64,000 nt of DNA from Orthonyx spaldingii (Eukaryota; Chordata; Aves; Passeriformes; Orthonychidae). The translations under genes and the position numbers were made by a program. Position 1 is the first letter of the stretch. The number at the start of each line of letters is the position of its first letter. Below, one piece after another: positions 1 through 12,479 of this stretch. Location of the stretch: assembly GCA_013397795.1 (NCBI GenBank), contig VZTJ01003855.1, positions 959,824 to 1,023,823 of the forward strand. Direction: 5' to 3'. The notes under the pieces were generated by a model. The model made no database searches and was not told the DNA's origin. It was given only the letters and a program-made list of their open reading frames with translations.

Positions 1-125
1 GAACCGGGCTCAGAATCAATCCTAACCCCAGCCACAGTTCCATCACCACCTAAACCCGGCTCAGAATCAATCCTAACCTCAGCTGCAGCTCCATCACCAC
101 CTAAACCTGGCTCAAAAGAGAGCTA
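1..125. repeat. 51-bp tandem repeat, truncated by window edge
   Basis: The motif CTCAGAATCAATCCTAACC recurs with a period of 51 bp (at 9 and 60), and a third, degenerate start (CTCAAAAG) follows at 111. About 2.3 units are visible, differing by a few substitutions. The array continues to the left of the window, so its true size is unknown. It has the look of a minisatellite or the edge of a satellite block; no coding role is apparent. Confidence 0.8.
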
Positions 126-1257
126 AATCATAAGCCCGGCCCGGCTCTGAAGCAGAAAAGGCAGCGTACCAGGTAACCCAGGGCCCAGCCAGGTATTTTT
201 CTCCCCTCCCTACAAAAATCCCAGACCTGTGACCTCGGAGGGTCCCCTGGCTCATTTCCAGACCCCTCCTACAGGGCCCCTCCAAACCCGTCTGGGGTCA
301 GTTTTAAGCAGGTTTATCAGCAAATGACAGCCAGGTTCTGACTGTCCCCAAACATGCAGAATTCACATCCTGGATGCCAATTCTATTCTTGATGACCCTC
401 AACGCAAAATTTCTTACTTTAGCACACTCCTGGAATTTGTCTTGATGCAATTTCTATTCATTGTCCCTCATCCGCATCACCTTTAACATTAGCAATGGTA
501 TTTGGGCTTGGACTTGAAAAAAATTAATAGGTGAACAGATTTCTTTTGCTTGCTGGTTAATATCAAATAGAAACTGTGTAACCAAAGGCCTTTGCTTTTG
601 TTATTTCCCCAGGATGATTTCTGCATCTCAACAGGTACATCCCAAGGAGCCCTGGCTGTTCCTGCCTGCTGGATTCTGGAACAATTATTCCAGAATTATT
701 CCAGATTCTGTCAGAACTGTGAGGTTGTGCATTGATGCCGTTCCCTGTGACCACAGTTCCAGTCTCCCTCATCTCATCTCAACCCTCCATTTACTTGCCA
801 CAAACCTCTGCTCTACAGCTCAGGACAATGTTTGGTCCTCAACAGGGCAGAAATTTGATTTAGGTTTCCATTCAAGGGATTTTGCCATTCAAATTATAAA
901 GATGTGCTCAATTCTTAATGCTCTCACTGCTCAAGGGAACACACACTGTTAAACAAAGAAACTAATTCCAATATATTTTGCCACAGAGTGAGCAATTAGC
1001 AAAATGAGTCATCAACATTGTTTGAATTATGGGACTTGTAACATCAGCTGTCTAAACTCCAATAAGTACCACTGCTAATGAATCAACATTTATTGTTCCA
1101 CTTATAGCCACAAAAGATACTATTTGAGGAAAATTTTAGCAACAGCACAGCCTGCATCACACATGATATTATCAAATAAACAGCGAAATAACAGGAAATT
1201 TCAACGTAGTACTCACCCTAAAATTTGGGGTTTTTCCATGGTAATTTGTGCCATTTC

Positions 1258-1345
1258 ATTGCTCCCCCAAAAATAAATAAATAAAAAAAATTCCAATAAG
1301 TAAATAAAAAATATTCCAGTAAATAAATAAAAAATATTCCACATG
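1258..1345. repeat. A-rich (AAAT)n low-complexity tract
   Basis: Repeated AATAAATAAA units with two near-copies of a segment reading AATAAAAAATATTCC. It could be a decayed microsatellite or the remnant tail of an old retroposon; no retroposon body is recognisable next to it. Confidence 0.7.
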
Positions 1346-3089
1346 ACAGAACTGGTTATATCATCCCAAAGTAATGCAGTTCCTCTTTCCCAGTTTTAAA
1401 TCCATGGTTTTTCTTGCCTCAGCTCTGGAGCTCCATAGCATCACCTCTAGCTGCAGTATCAGCTCTAACAGCATGTACCACTCATTAGCCCGTGCAAAGA
1501 AATTTGGAGTTCAAAATGAACTGAAATTATTTTTGTACCTGGATAACATTTTGTTTACTATATAATTATTTTTTTATTCGTTTATTTAGTTGAATTTATC
1601 TGAAGTCTGTAACTGATCATTTTGAAGGCATCCCTAGATGGAGAATTAATTGTTGCACAACAATATTATTTTCTATTTCACAAAGAGGCTGGCATCTTGT
1701 CTTGTTTTGCTTCTCTTGTTTCTTTGGAGATGATTAAGTATCTGGAAATATGGTTAACCCCAGGGCTGAAGTATTTAGTTCTGAGAAACTTTAATACAAT
1801 CAATTATGTTTTGAGCATAGGGAAGCAGGCAAAGGGGGAAGTTTTAATTACCATTAGTTAGTAAAACAGTCCTGATGCACAGTTTGATTACCTTTTGTCT
1901 AAAATTCCCTCGGTATTTCAAGTTCATTACAAAGATATTTGAGTTTTTCTGCACATTAACTATTTCAGTAGAGCACTTCAATACAAGCTTTTACAACTAA
2001 TTTTGTTGGGTTTTCCATGGGAAGAGGAGGCAGAGAGAAAGACGAAGAAGCATCTGGTCTAAAAACAGTAGATGCAAAACCATGATACTTTCAAAAAAGA
2101 GAGCCAAAATAACTAAGTCTGTATTTCATTGACAAACCAGTTGGGTTTTTCTGCCAGGAAAAACCACAATCCTGAAATAAAAGGGATATCAGCAAATCCG
2201 TTCTGTCCTATATTGAACAGAATGAAGAAAACTCTTGTTATTCATTAGTGTTTAAAGCAAAGATTAAAGCAAGTCCCAAAAAACCCAGAACCCAACACAA
2301 GACCTAAAAACCCTAAAATTGGACATCCTCCCAAAAAACCACCCTGCCTAAAGCATTCCAGTGAATTAAAATTGGGTTTCTCACAGCCCAACAATTGTCC
2401 TCAGCATTCAGTTGTTCTCCTGCTCACAAATTACCTTTCTGATTGAACAGAAATTCCATCCCACGTATCCAAAACATTTATTTGCAGCATCCATCCCACT
2501 CCTGCACAGACAAAAGGCTCCCAGGACAAGGGGGATGCCAAAAGTGAGCTGAGCACTCACGTCTGTGGTTGGATGCACCTTTCTGACAGACAAGGGGGGT
2601 TATTCCAGCTTCTGTCAGGGACAAATCTGCACTCCAGGGGAACAGAAACCCACGGGCACAAGGAGGTTCCCTTCTCTGCACACCACACCCGGGTATTGCG
2701 CGCTCATGATGTCACTGGGTTAACGCTGCCTCCTGATCTTCTGGATTCATAAATCTTATCTGCATTAGCTTGATTCCCAACAACCCCAAAATGTGAAACA
2801 GTAAAACTCACAGGCAAGAGTTGCTTTTACAGATCAAATTTCATCCACATTTATCTTAATTTCTGGTCTAATTTGAAGCCGAATCCTTTCCAGTTTTAGA
2901 AATTAAATAAAACCCCAACACACTAAAGGGATTAAGCCCTTAAACTTTCTCTTTTAAGCTTTTCTTAGACCAAATGTTAGATTTAAATATATTTTACAAA
3001 GTAACCCATTAATTTTTACAGCAGAAGCAAACAGCCAGTATATTAGAAAGAACAGAATTAGTTCGACCTTGGGAGTCAAATCACTGACA

Positions 3090-3222
3090 GTAACAAAAAA
3101 AATTTAAAAAAAGTCCAAAACCCCAAACAAACTAAGCAAAACCACCAAAAAAACCAACAATCCCCCTCCCAAAAAAAAAAAACAAAAACCAAAACAAAAC
3201 AAACCAACAAAAAAACCCCAGT
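3090..3222. repeat. A/C-rich low-complexity tract
   Basis: An almost pure A and C stretch (runs such as CCAAAACAAAACAAACC) with A-runs up to 12. Similar tracts occur near 2270-2345, 12663-12715 and 20940-20990. All are A/C-rich on the + strand. Confidence 0.75.
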
Positions 3223-6200
3223 AGCTACTATTTCAAAACACTACAAGGATGTGGATGGACAAAATTAGTAACAATGGAAGTTGGAATAGTCCTAATGGAA
3301 GTTGGAATACCATTCTTTGCCATGACTTGGGGACAGATCACTGTTCAGTTATGGAAAATGCAGCTGCATTGGAAAAGTGAGCAAAGCATGAAATAAAGGA
3401 TCAATGAGTATAAAACCTGCTCCTAAGTTATCACCTTGTCTTGGGTGTGTTCCCCATGTTCAGAGCTGCTGCTTTAGAGTCTCTCCTCTGCTCACTCCCT
3501 CTGCTCCCAGTCTGGGTTTGCCCACACAGCATTTGTGTTCTGCCATCCCTCCTGAGACAACACATTTTGGCACCCCCTTGCCACACCTGACTTCCATCGG
3601 ATGAGAAAAGCCGGACCTCGGATATCTTGTACCACATGGAGATTTCTCTTTTGCCGCTATTGATAGAACGGGAAATCAGCTCCACCCCACTCAGAGGCAG
3701 CCACTGATAATCATCGCTGCCATCTCAGCTCCTCACTCGAGCACACCAGGGACGCCTCGAGGAGTTAAAACCAGAACACAGCACCCTCTGAACCTCTCTC
3801 CATATGGTGACTCCCACCACAGCAGATGGAGGAGCTATTTGTTTGCTGTTTACTCTTGATGTACTGTTTTCTGTCTTCTGATACAAATCACTGTGGCTCA
3901 ACAGCAAAACTGACAGCTGCCCATTGCTGTTGTCCCGTGCTCGCAGCTTGCTGTCTTCAAGCTCAAGAACACTGCTGAAGGAAGAGATTGCTCATATCCT
4001 GCAGGTTTTGCAATGGCTGTTTCCTACCTCCCACTCCTGCCAGAGCAGAGCTTCCCTTGGCTGAACAGACTCGCTGCTTGGGAAGCAGGAGCAGGAGCCT
4101 CCAGAGGAGCCAAGGGCTCACTTACAGGCCATAAGCACTGGATAAAAGTAAATTGTTATTATGCAACATCTTCTTAAACCCCCCGGTCAAAAGTCCCAAA
4201 TTATGGTATATTTTGTGTGTCTTCATAAAAACAATATCAAACCCCACACAGATGCTTAGGCTAACCCACTTGCATTTCGTAACTTCAGACAAAGTTATGG
4301 CTTTCCAAATGATTTAGTTCCAGCTCGACTGTGTGCCTCAGGAAAGGCTTCATACGACTCCAATCTCTGCCTGACTCCTCCCCCATAAAGATGAGGTTCA
4401 TATTTAATTCAAGTCTCTCTCAGTCACTCCCTTCTCCACCTTAGCAATGACATTTTGGCTGCCAAATATCCCAGGAACATGGCAGTGAGTAAGAGCTGTG
4501 ATCAATTCCCAGACTGCACCCAGATAATGGATACGGGCATATTTCATGCAGATCACACAACGGAGAGGTCTTCACTAAATTTGCCTTATGATTTATTCTG
4601 TAAAACAGAGATGAGCCTAAAAAGTGCAGCAGAACCCCACAATCATTTATATAAAATAATGACAACAACGTGCATCAATTTACAACATAAAAAGACATTT
4701 CTGGGGATTATTTCAGCCACTATTGAATGAAGTCATTAGCTTGCATTTCTTAGTACGACCCACTGAAAAATGATCCAAATGCCAACATCAAAACGAAACA
4801 AGAATTATGTACTGCTAAATTATAAAACAATCTCCTTAATGTAGAAAAATCAATTCTGTAGGAAAGGTGGAAATTTGTGGAAATGCCTGTTTGGCAAGAA
4901 AAAACTATTATTCAGTCTTAATATTTCCCAGGAGAGTCTAAACTTAGATATTTATTTGAATTCATGTCATGCAGCCTCCAGATAAGTGACCTCTATAGCA
5001 GTGGCTACACACAGCTTGATGGTACTTGCTCGGCTGGGCCTTTCCTCCCTGGAAGCAGGAATGGGGTAACTTCCAGGATTCACCTCATAAATCCCAAGAT
5101 CTGGGCTGATGCTCACTCAGACACTTCACCAAACAGTGACTTTCACCCAGTATCACTGGGGATTTTCCACCCTTCACTGCTTTTAGAGTCACAGCAGTTT
5201 CACTGTGAAACCCAAGTTTTCAAAGAGAAATTTTCCCAACTGTAACTGTGCTCCAACTGCTCGTTGTCCCAACATGAGCCTCCTCAGAGATGATTCAAGT
5301 GTTGTAACAATATAAAAGCTTCTGATATCAATTGGAGTCTAAAACATTCACTTTACTCACAAATTTATTTGCAGGTTAGGTTTGCTTGAATCATTTCCAG
5401 CACTGAGGAACACGTATTGGAGATTCTCATGTTCTGTTACAGGTATTTCTCCTCTTCTTTTAGACCTTAACCACTCCAAGGACGCAGGGCCCTTATTTTG
5501 GAAGTTATACTTGGACAACTCTTACAACTTCCATTGTCAGCTGCTGCCTCGAGCTGCTGTTTATAATGCATGAATTCTTTATATTTCAAACGGGTTGGGG
5601 TTAGTCCCTGAGCTGACAGGGAATTCCTTCTTCTCAACACTTCCATTTCACCTAAGGGAGAATAAATCAAGTGCAGCATTGGCTTTAGAACTTCAGAGAG
5701 TTCTTCTTGCTGTTGGACACTGACCACTGCAAGACCTTCTGCTGCCATGCTAGGCTGGATGCACTATTTCTGTATTACATCAGTATGTATGTGAGCATAA
5801 TCCAATTTCTGAGCGTGTTAACCTCACATTCCCCACGGTGCCCTGTGGTTCATCCAGCCCGGCCAGCCAGGCAGACAAACCTGATTTCCTGCTTTGGTTT
5901 TGAATCTATTTGCAACAAAAAATGGGAACTGTTACTGGTCCAGCATGGACAGTGGGTGCTAATCCAGCTGGATTCATTCGCAGCTCCTGAGGAGGCACAG
6001 GGAGCAGGTTTGCTGAAGAGGATCAGTCATTGCCAGAATTGCTTCACTTACTGATTCTGTGCAATGCACACTGTCACTGCAAAGGTTGTGTTTCCTTGGC
6101 AACTATCAAATACATTCTTAATGTCCCTGAAGGAGTTCTAGTCAATAATGATTTCAGTCCTTTCAAGCTCATATTTTAAACTAACTTTTTGGTTAGCTTA

Positions 6201-9200
6201 ATCCTGTCTCCAGCTTGTGTATTTAATTTATTACTGTCAGGTGGCTGAACATTTTAGGGAAGCCAAGTTTTTCACCTTAGTTCTCTGTAGACATTCAGAG
6301 CAGCACCTCTGAAGAAATCAGAGATATCAGTGAGAAATAAAAACATGCAATGACCTACCCCATCTTTCAGAGAAATCTAGAACCAAACTGAATTCAAGTG
6401 AACAATGAAATTACAAGACAAACACCAACTCCCATTTATGTGTTTTTTCCTCAGTGACTGCTACATGGAGAACAGGGACAGCAAAGGCAGTTTTATTACA
6501 GAGATAAGGACAGCGATTGCAAATACTAAAGTAAGATGATAAAAAACAGCTTTAAATTGAGCTGGCCCCAAGATGTTGATTTGTTTTGGTTTGGGGGTTT
6601 TGTTGTTGTTGTTGCTTTGGTTTTTTCCTGGTTGGTTATTTTTGCTTTGGTTTTGTTGTCACACTGTCCACAACAAATGTATGGGACTGGTACAATCTGC
6701 CTTGTGGTTCTTCAAATTAAAGTATCATACAAGTGCACGTGCAGTTATTGAACATTAAGAAATATTGGGGGGGACATACTAAATTTGGAACAATATGATT
6801 CCCTTCAAGGGATTCCTTGAATAAGAGTAATTTATGATATCTAAAATCACTAGAAGGCAGCCCAGTTATTTTCTTTGGAGCTGGTATTTTTCCTCACTGC
6901 TAAAGCTTTGCTGTAGAAGAATCTCAGCCAGAAAATAGTTTATGGGAAAAGGAAGTCAATTGGTTTTGCAAGCTATAAAGGTCAAAATCCTTCTGAGAAA
7001 TATTCCCTTTGGAAAGCTTGGAAGCAACCTTTTCCTCCAAAATTTTATGACAGCTGGCAAAGCAGGAAAACATATGCTTTGTTGTATTGCCTAAATAAAA
7101 ATGACTGATCTGACTTATTAACACTGATTCTCTCAAGATGCAAAAAAGAGTTTCCAGCAATTTTATGCCGTTCTTAATATTCATCAGCAATATCTGCTTT
7201 TAGATGAGCAACATTTATCCTAAACATCTGTTTGCAGGATCAGTTAGAGGATTTAGAAGATATGCTTCCAAATTTATTAGCTTTCATGGAAAGTATTTTT
7301 CAGTCTATTGAGAATGATTAACTGAAGCTTTTAAGGCTACAAAAATAAAAACAAGCGCTAAGGTCTGATAAAAGTCATGCTTGTAATTATCTGATTCATA
7401 AACCAGAGAAGTTCAGCTACTTATATTTTGAAAAATAAACATTTCAGAGTTTTCTTTTCCAAGCACTTTTAAAACCAGGAAAGAGGCTATGTTATATTCT
7501 GAAAATAGAACAGCAAACTCATTGCAGTAGATAGAAAAAACCCCAACAAACCACTAAATAAGGCAGAAAGGTGTTCAGGAACTCATCTCTATCACAGACT
7601 TGTTTACTGCCTTCACCTTTACTCCTTGCTGAGCACAGGCCATACTTGCAGGAGGCCCAAGAGAACACAATGGGCACACACGTTTTGACCAACACATGCA
7701 GCTCCCTGTCAACATTCACAGAAATCACTAAAATTTTGTGCACATGAGGGCTATGAATGGCTTAAAATATACAGTAAACAGGAACTGGAGTGTTATTAAT
7801 GGCTGAAATAGAAGCTGTTAGACAGTCGTGCTATTTGTGTTCCTCACACAGACTGCCCCACTTTCTCACGTTCTGTACAATGGCTCTAACACAGTGTTCT
7901 CACTCACATGGTTCAGTGCATTTATTTTTTATCCCCCAGGGAGGTTTTCCTACTTCTTTAACATAATCCATCCAGCTGTCTCATACTGGGATACTCTCCT
8001 CACGATGAAGCACCACAACAACAAAAACTTCCAAACTTCCCCAGCAAATTAACACTGCCATGCAACACAAATTGTGTGCAGCTCATCTTAACAGAGGTGC
8101 AACCTCCCTTTCCTTCCCAGCAGGCTCAGTCCTGAGCACACACACACTGCAATGTAAACCAGAACATTGCAGTTTTGTTACACTCCTTTGAACAGTCCTT
8201 TGAAATGCCACAGGTAACCACGAGCGAGTCCGGCAGCTTTACCACAGGAGTTGAACAACAGGAAATTAAATAAAAGCTCCCCTCCACAATGGAATCGCTG
8301 GTTCACCACCACTGATTGCCCTCCTACTTCAGAGGAACCCAGCAAATGATTCTCTTCTCCTCTTTATTGAAACAAATTTTCATAAGTATTACAGTACTCC
8401 CAGATAAAGTCAAATTCCGGGGGTTTGCTTGGTTTGACTTTACCTAATAGATCTACACAATAAACTGATTAATAGATCTTGCTATGGTTTTTTTTCCCAA
8501 ATGCAGAATGTTGCAGCTCACTGTTTTTCCATCACACCAGACTTTACATCCTTCTTTGCTGAAGCCTCCCAGAGCTCCATGAAAGCCACCATCACTTGCA
8601 GATGTTGCACAATGAGTTTAGAGACTTCAGAGCAGGGATGGTCAGCCCAGTGTTGGAGACCACTGACCCCAGAGACTTCACCAGCTGAGTTTTGGGATCT
8701 GCTGTTGTGGTTCCTATTCTGTACAGATCCCCCAACCAACCAGTTCTGGGCTCTGCTTCTCAAATTACTCCAATAACCACATATGGGAGAATTTAGAGCC
8801 AAGCCAAGAGATAGAAAAGGGATAATGATAGAACAAAAGGATAAAAGGAAAGTATTGAGGAAAATCAAGACAAAATGCAGTGATTTAACCCACATTATAA
8901 TGTGATATCTGAAGTATAAAATTCTTAAGAAAAATTCCTCGGGACAGGAAGGCAGTTGGGGCTGCTGGTCTTTGAGTTGTAACATGCCAAGGCAGCTCTT
9001 TAATCTTGCAGCCTATCTATAGCAACATTCTGCAGCTCCACAGAGCTAAGCTATTTTTTACTTTCCTCTCACTGTTCTTCCCATGCTATCTAATGCTAAT
9101 GTGTAAAGTGAGTAATAGACTTTCAGCAAAAACCAAGTTTTTCAGTGATTCTGATTGCCTGCCTGCCCTTTCTGGGGATCTCAGGAGTGTCAGTGCAGGG

Positions 9201-12135
9201 CAAACACTTTCACCATCCTGCCCCCTGTCCCTGGAGCCCTCCAAAAGGCAGAGGAAGGCACAAGAATTATTTCAGCTCTATCTTCAGACAGGCCAACTGC
9301 AGCCAATGCTTTGTGTGTGAACAGATGCTTCCCTGGCCTCCACAAAACCTGTATTAGAAAATGCAGCCTGTCATGGGTATGGATGTGTTCACTCACTCAC
9401 CAAATCCTGCTTTAAGTGCTATTTAATGCAGGTAACCAGGCAGGAGTTACAGTAAACTGAAAAAACCTCAGAACATTCTCAGTGAAAGGAAATTACTAAT
9501 AATTTGCCCAAATGGAAGAAAAAAAATCATTAAATTACCTGATATTACTAAATTTGTAACAACAACTCATTCACTTACTAGATCTGAACTGGCCAATACA
9601 ATTGCTATTTTCTGGCCCTTCCCTGTGAACAGAATGTGAACACAGTTCCAGCTCAAGTCCCCACGGCCTTTAGTTCTTACACATTGTTTCACTGTTCTTT
9701 GGTATTAAATTCTGAACGTTTCTGTGAAAACCCGGGAGACCCCAATGCTGCAGAATGTCACTGCACTGCATTTCCACTGGAGGTGGGCTTGGTGCTGCCA
9801 AACAGAAGAATTACAAACCCTAAAGGTGTAAAACTGGCATCTTCCTCACAGGCACACCTCATGCTTCTTTGTAGCTACAAAGCCTTGCTCCAAACCACAC
9901 AATTATAAGTAAACAAATAATCACAAAATTTTGTTGCCCTCTTATGTCTTCCCTCTTCTCTGAGGGCCTTTATTTGAAATGAAAGCAAAGCCAGGTCTTG
10001 CTATTTAGTACCAAGTGCACTTTAATAAACTTCAGTAGCCAGATCTGTCAGTGAGGTGCATCATTATATACAAAATTAAAATTACACAGCTCACCTCCTG
10101 TTTGTAGACTCAGCAGGGAAGGGGGTGTAGGAATTTCCATCACCTAAGTCACTTCAAAGCAGTCCCCACCAGCATTTCCAAACTCCAACCATGTCATACC
10201 TCCAGTGATGTTATATTATGTCTTATTCTTTGCCTCAGCAGCGACACAAACATCAGTTGAAATACATTCCCAGCAGCCACTGTTTCTTCAGGTTGGAAAG
10301 CATTTGGAATTCACAGGCCTACATTACCCTTTCCTTCTATTCATTACTGTCCTATTTCCAAGATCTTATTTCCACAAATACCTTCCCACACCTTGCTGAC
10401 TTTCCCCCCACTTCCATCTTCCTTACTGATGGCACATCGAGGAATTCCTGCATAAAGCTTGTCATCCAGATGATGACAGAATCGTTTCTTCAAAATAAAC
10501 ATAAGAACTCTGCCTTCTAAGGTTATTACTTTTATTGGTTCTTATTTCAAAGAGAACAGGGAGAAAAGGGGAAGACAAAGAAAATTCGCTATTTGCTGGT
10601 AAGAACTACAGCAGTAAAATGCACTGAGTGAAAAGTAAATGGAGACAGGAGGATATTTAAAAAGAGGTACCTGTACATCAAGTATTTATTAAAACATTAA
10701 CCTTTTTTGAGAGGGTCAATAAGGGAAGGGAATATGTTTCCTGTATTCCTATATATAGCATTAAAAACCAAGCTCAGGAAAAGGAATCTTTATTGTGAAA
10801 ACTGCAGACAGTTTAAAATATATCCACATAAAAGAATTTATAATCAGGTAATTCCTCCATATAAACAGTTCTGATAGAGCAAGTTATCTTCAGTTCATCA
10901 GCTGATAATCCTTGTGTCTCCTGGGCTGGCTTTCTTAAAATGAAAATTGGATAGAATTCCCTGTTGAGAAACTAATCCATACCCAATGAGCACCATCCCT
11001 TTGTATGAATTTAAATCATCAAGCATACAAATTTTTGAATTTCATGTCCTAACTACAGAAGTTATTTGTTTCCTTAGAGAGCAGACTTCTATTTTTTCAG
11101 TGTGATGCATTTAATGTTTCTCACATAATGCTTATTTACACCCCAGAAACTGTTTAAATGATTATGCTTTTCCTTCTTTTCGATCTCTGTATCGGCAATG
11201 AATACTGAACTGTAAAATCACCTTTTGGGACCTTAATCTGTTGCCAAGGATACTGGGGATATAATTATGATTTTATTGTAGACTAACTGAAAGACTTTGT
11301 TGAAAGTACAATTCAGCCTCATCCAGTGTTAATTGCAGCTCCACACCCCCTTTCATCCCGCTATTGTGAGTGCCAGGAAAATTATACCCCAACCCTCCTG
11401 GGACTCAATTCTGGTTCTGTTCCACAGGCTGGGAACCTGCAGCACAAAGGCTCGGAATGACTCACTGAAGGTCAAAACTTCCACTGGAAATCAGCTTCCA
11501 GTGGCACCCGAACAACCGAGGCTGATACAGTCCATGCACACCTGGCCAAAGGCTGCTTTCACCATAAATTCTGACTTTGGGTGGGTCCAGGGACGCAGCT
11601 GTGAACTCTCCCTGCATTCCCCAGTGCTGTCCGTGGCTGTACCGGACAAACAGCACTCCAGTCCAGGTGAGGTCACTGCTCACCTGCAGCTGGGACCTCC
11701 CCTGCCAAAGCCGCCAGCTCTCAGGAGAGAACGTCATGGGTTAGCTAAGGTTACACTCCAGAAAGCACAGAACTTGAAAGAAAACTGAGCCAATGGATTG
11801 TTGCAATTGTAATGATAAAAAAATGTGTGGAGACTCAGTAATGGAGGGAGAAGGGTGTGGGGTGCGTACCCTCATTTGTCTGTCCTTTTTTTTTTTTTTT
11901 AAAAGAATTTCCCAATATTTTTATGGGGTAATAGACCATCCCCCTTCATACAGCTCTGAAGCTTGGTAGGAGTCCTGTAGACTCATTTGGTAGGAGAAGG
12001 GGGAGACATAATTTAAAAAGAAGAAAAAACCCATATATTTACCAAAGGTGCAATTCAACCCAAATGCATCCATCAAAAAGATGAAAACCATCATATTACA
12101 AGGGGAGAAAAAAAATGCTAAAGGGCTAAACCATC

Positions 12136-12475
12136 TTGAAGAACTTCAACCCCGTATTTGCAGTTCAGCCCCTGAAGCTGCTGCTGCAGGAACGTTCTGT
12201 CCCAGTCCGGGAGCGCAGCTCCTGTCGCTGGCCTCGCGGGCAGCTCCAGCTCGCAGGGTTTCAGCAGTCCATGGCACCAGGGCAGTTCCTGTGCCACATT
12301 TCAATCTGGGTGCACCCTGCTGCTGCAGTCTGACACGTCCTGGTAGCCCTGACTGGTTTGTGTCGAGCAGGGCTGTAACAGGTATCACCAAACCGCTCTC
12401 AGCCCTTCTGAGCTGCCTCCAAAAACGCTCCTCAGGCAGCTCAGCCGTGTTCTCGTGTTGAACAAGTCACGTGAA
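12136..12475. other. Small CpG-enriched patch
   Basis: Roughly 17 CpG dinucleotides by eye in about 340 bp, densest at 12150-12260, within otherwise CpG-poor sequence. A second, weaker patch follows at about 13025-13300. Open frames across it look like by-products of base composition. It could be a distal regulatory element, an orphan CpG island or decayed GC-rich repeat; the sequence alone does not decide. Confidence 0.4.
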
Positions 12476-12479
12476 ACTC

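Larger units (their letters stand above)
126..12130. other. Intergenic, no gene seen
   Basis: About 12 kb upstream of DIAPH2 with only short unconnected open frames, none with recognisable protein similarity or a credible exon chain. It holds A-rich low-complexity sequence near 1258-1345, an A/C-rich run near 3090-3222, T/G-rich sequence near 6580-6660 and a T run near 11885-11900. No tRNA B-box, long hairpin or retroviral coding segment was recognised. Confidence 0.6.

Noticed and set aside
5467..5748. 93-codon minus-strand frame with a protein-like appearance
   Set aside because: Composition looks plausible but I recognise no family, and there is no supporting splice or promoter context; the length is within chance expectation for 64 kb.
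8518..8985. 155-codon minus-strand frame with a hydrophobic stretch
   Set aside because: No family recognised, the hydrophobic part is AT-rich low-quality sequence, and no partner exons or promoter were seen. A decayed repeat is possible but not shown.
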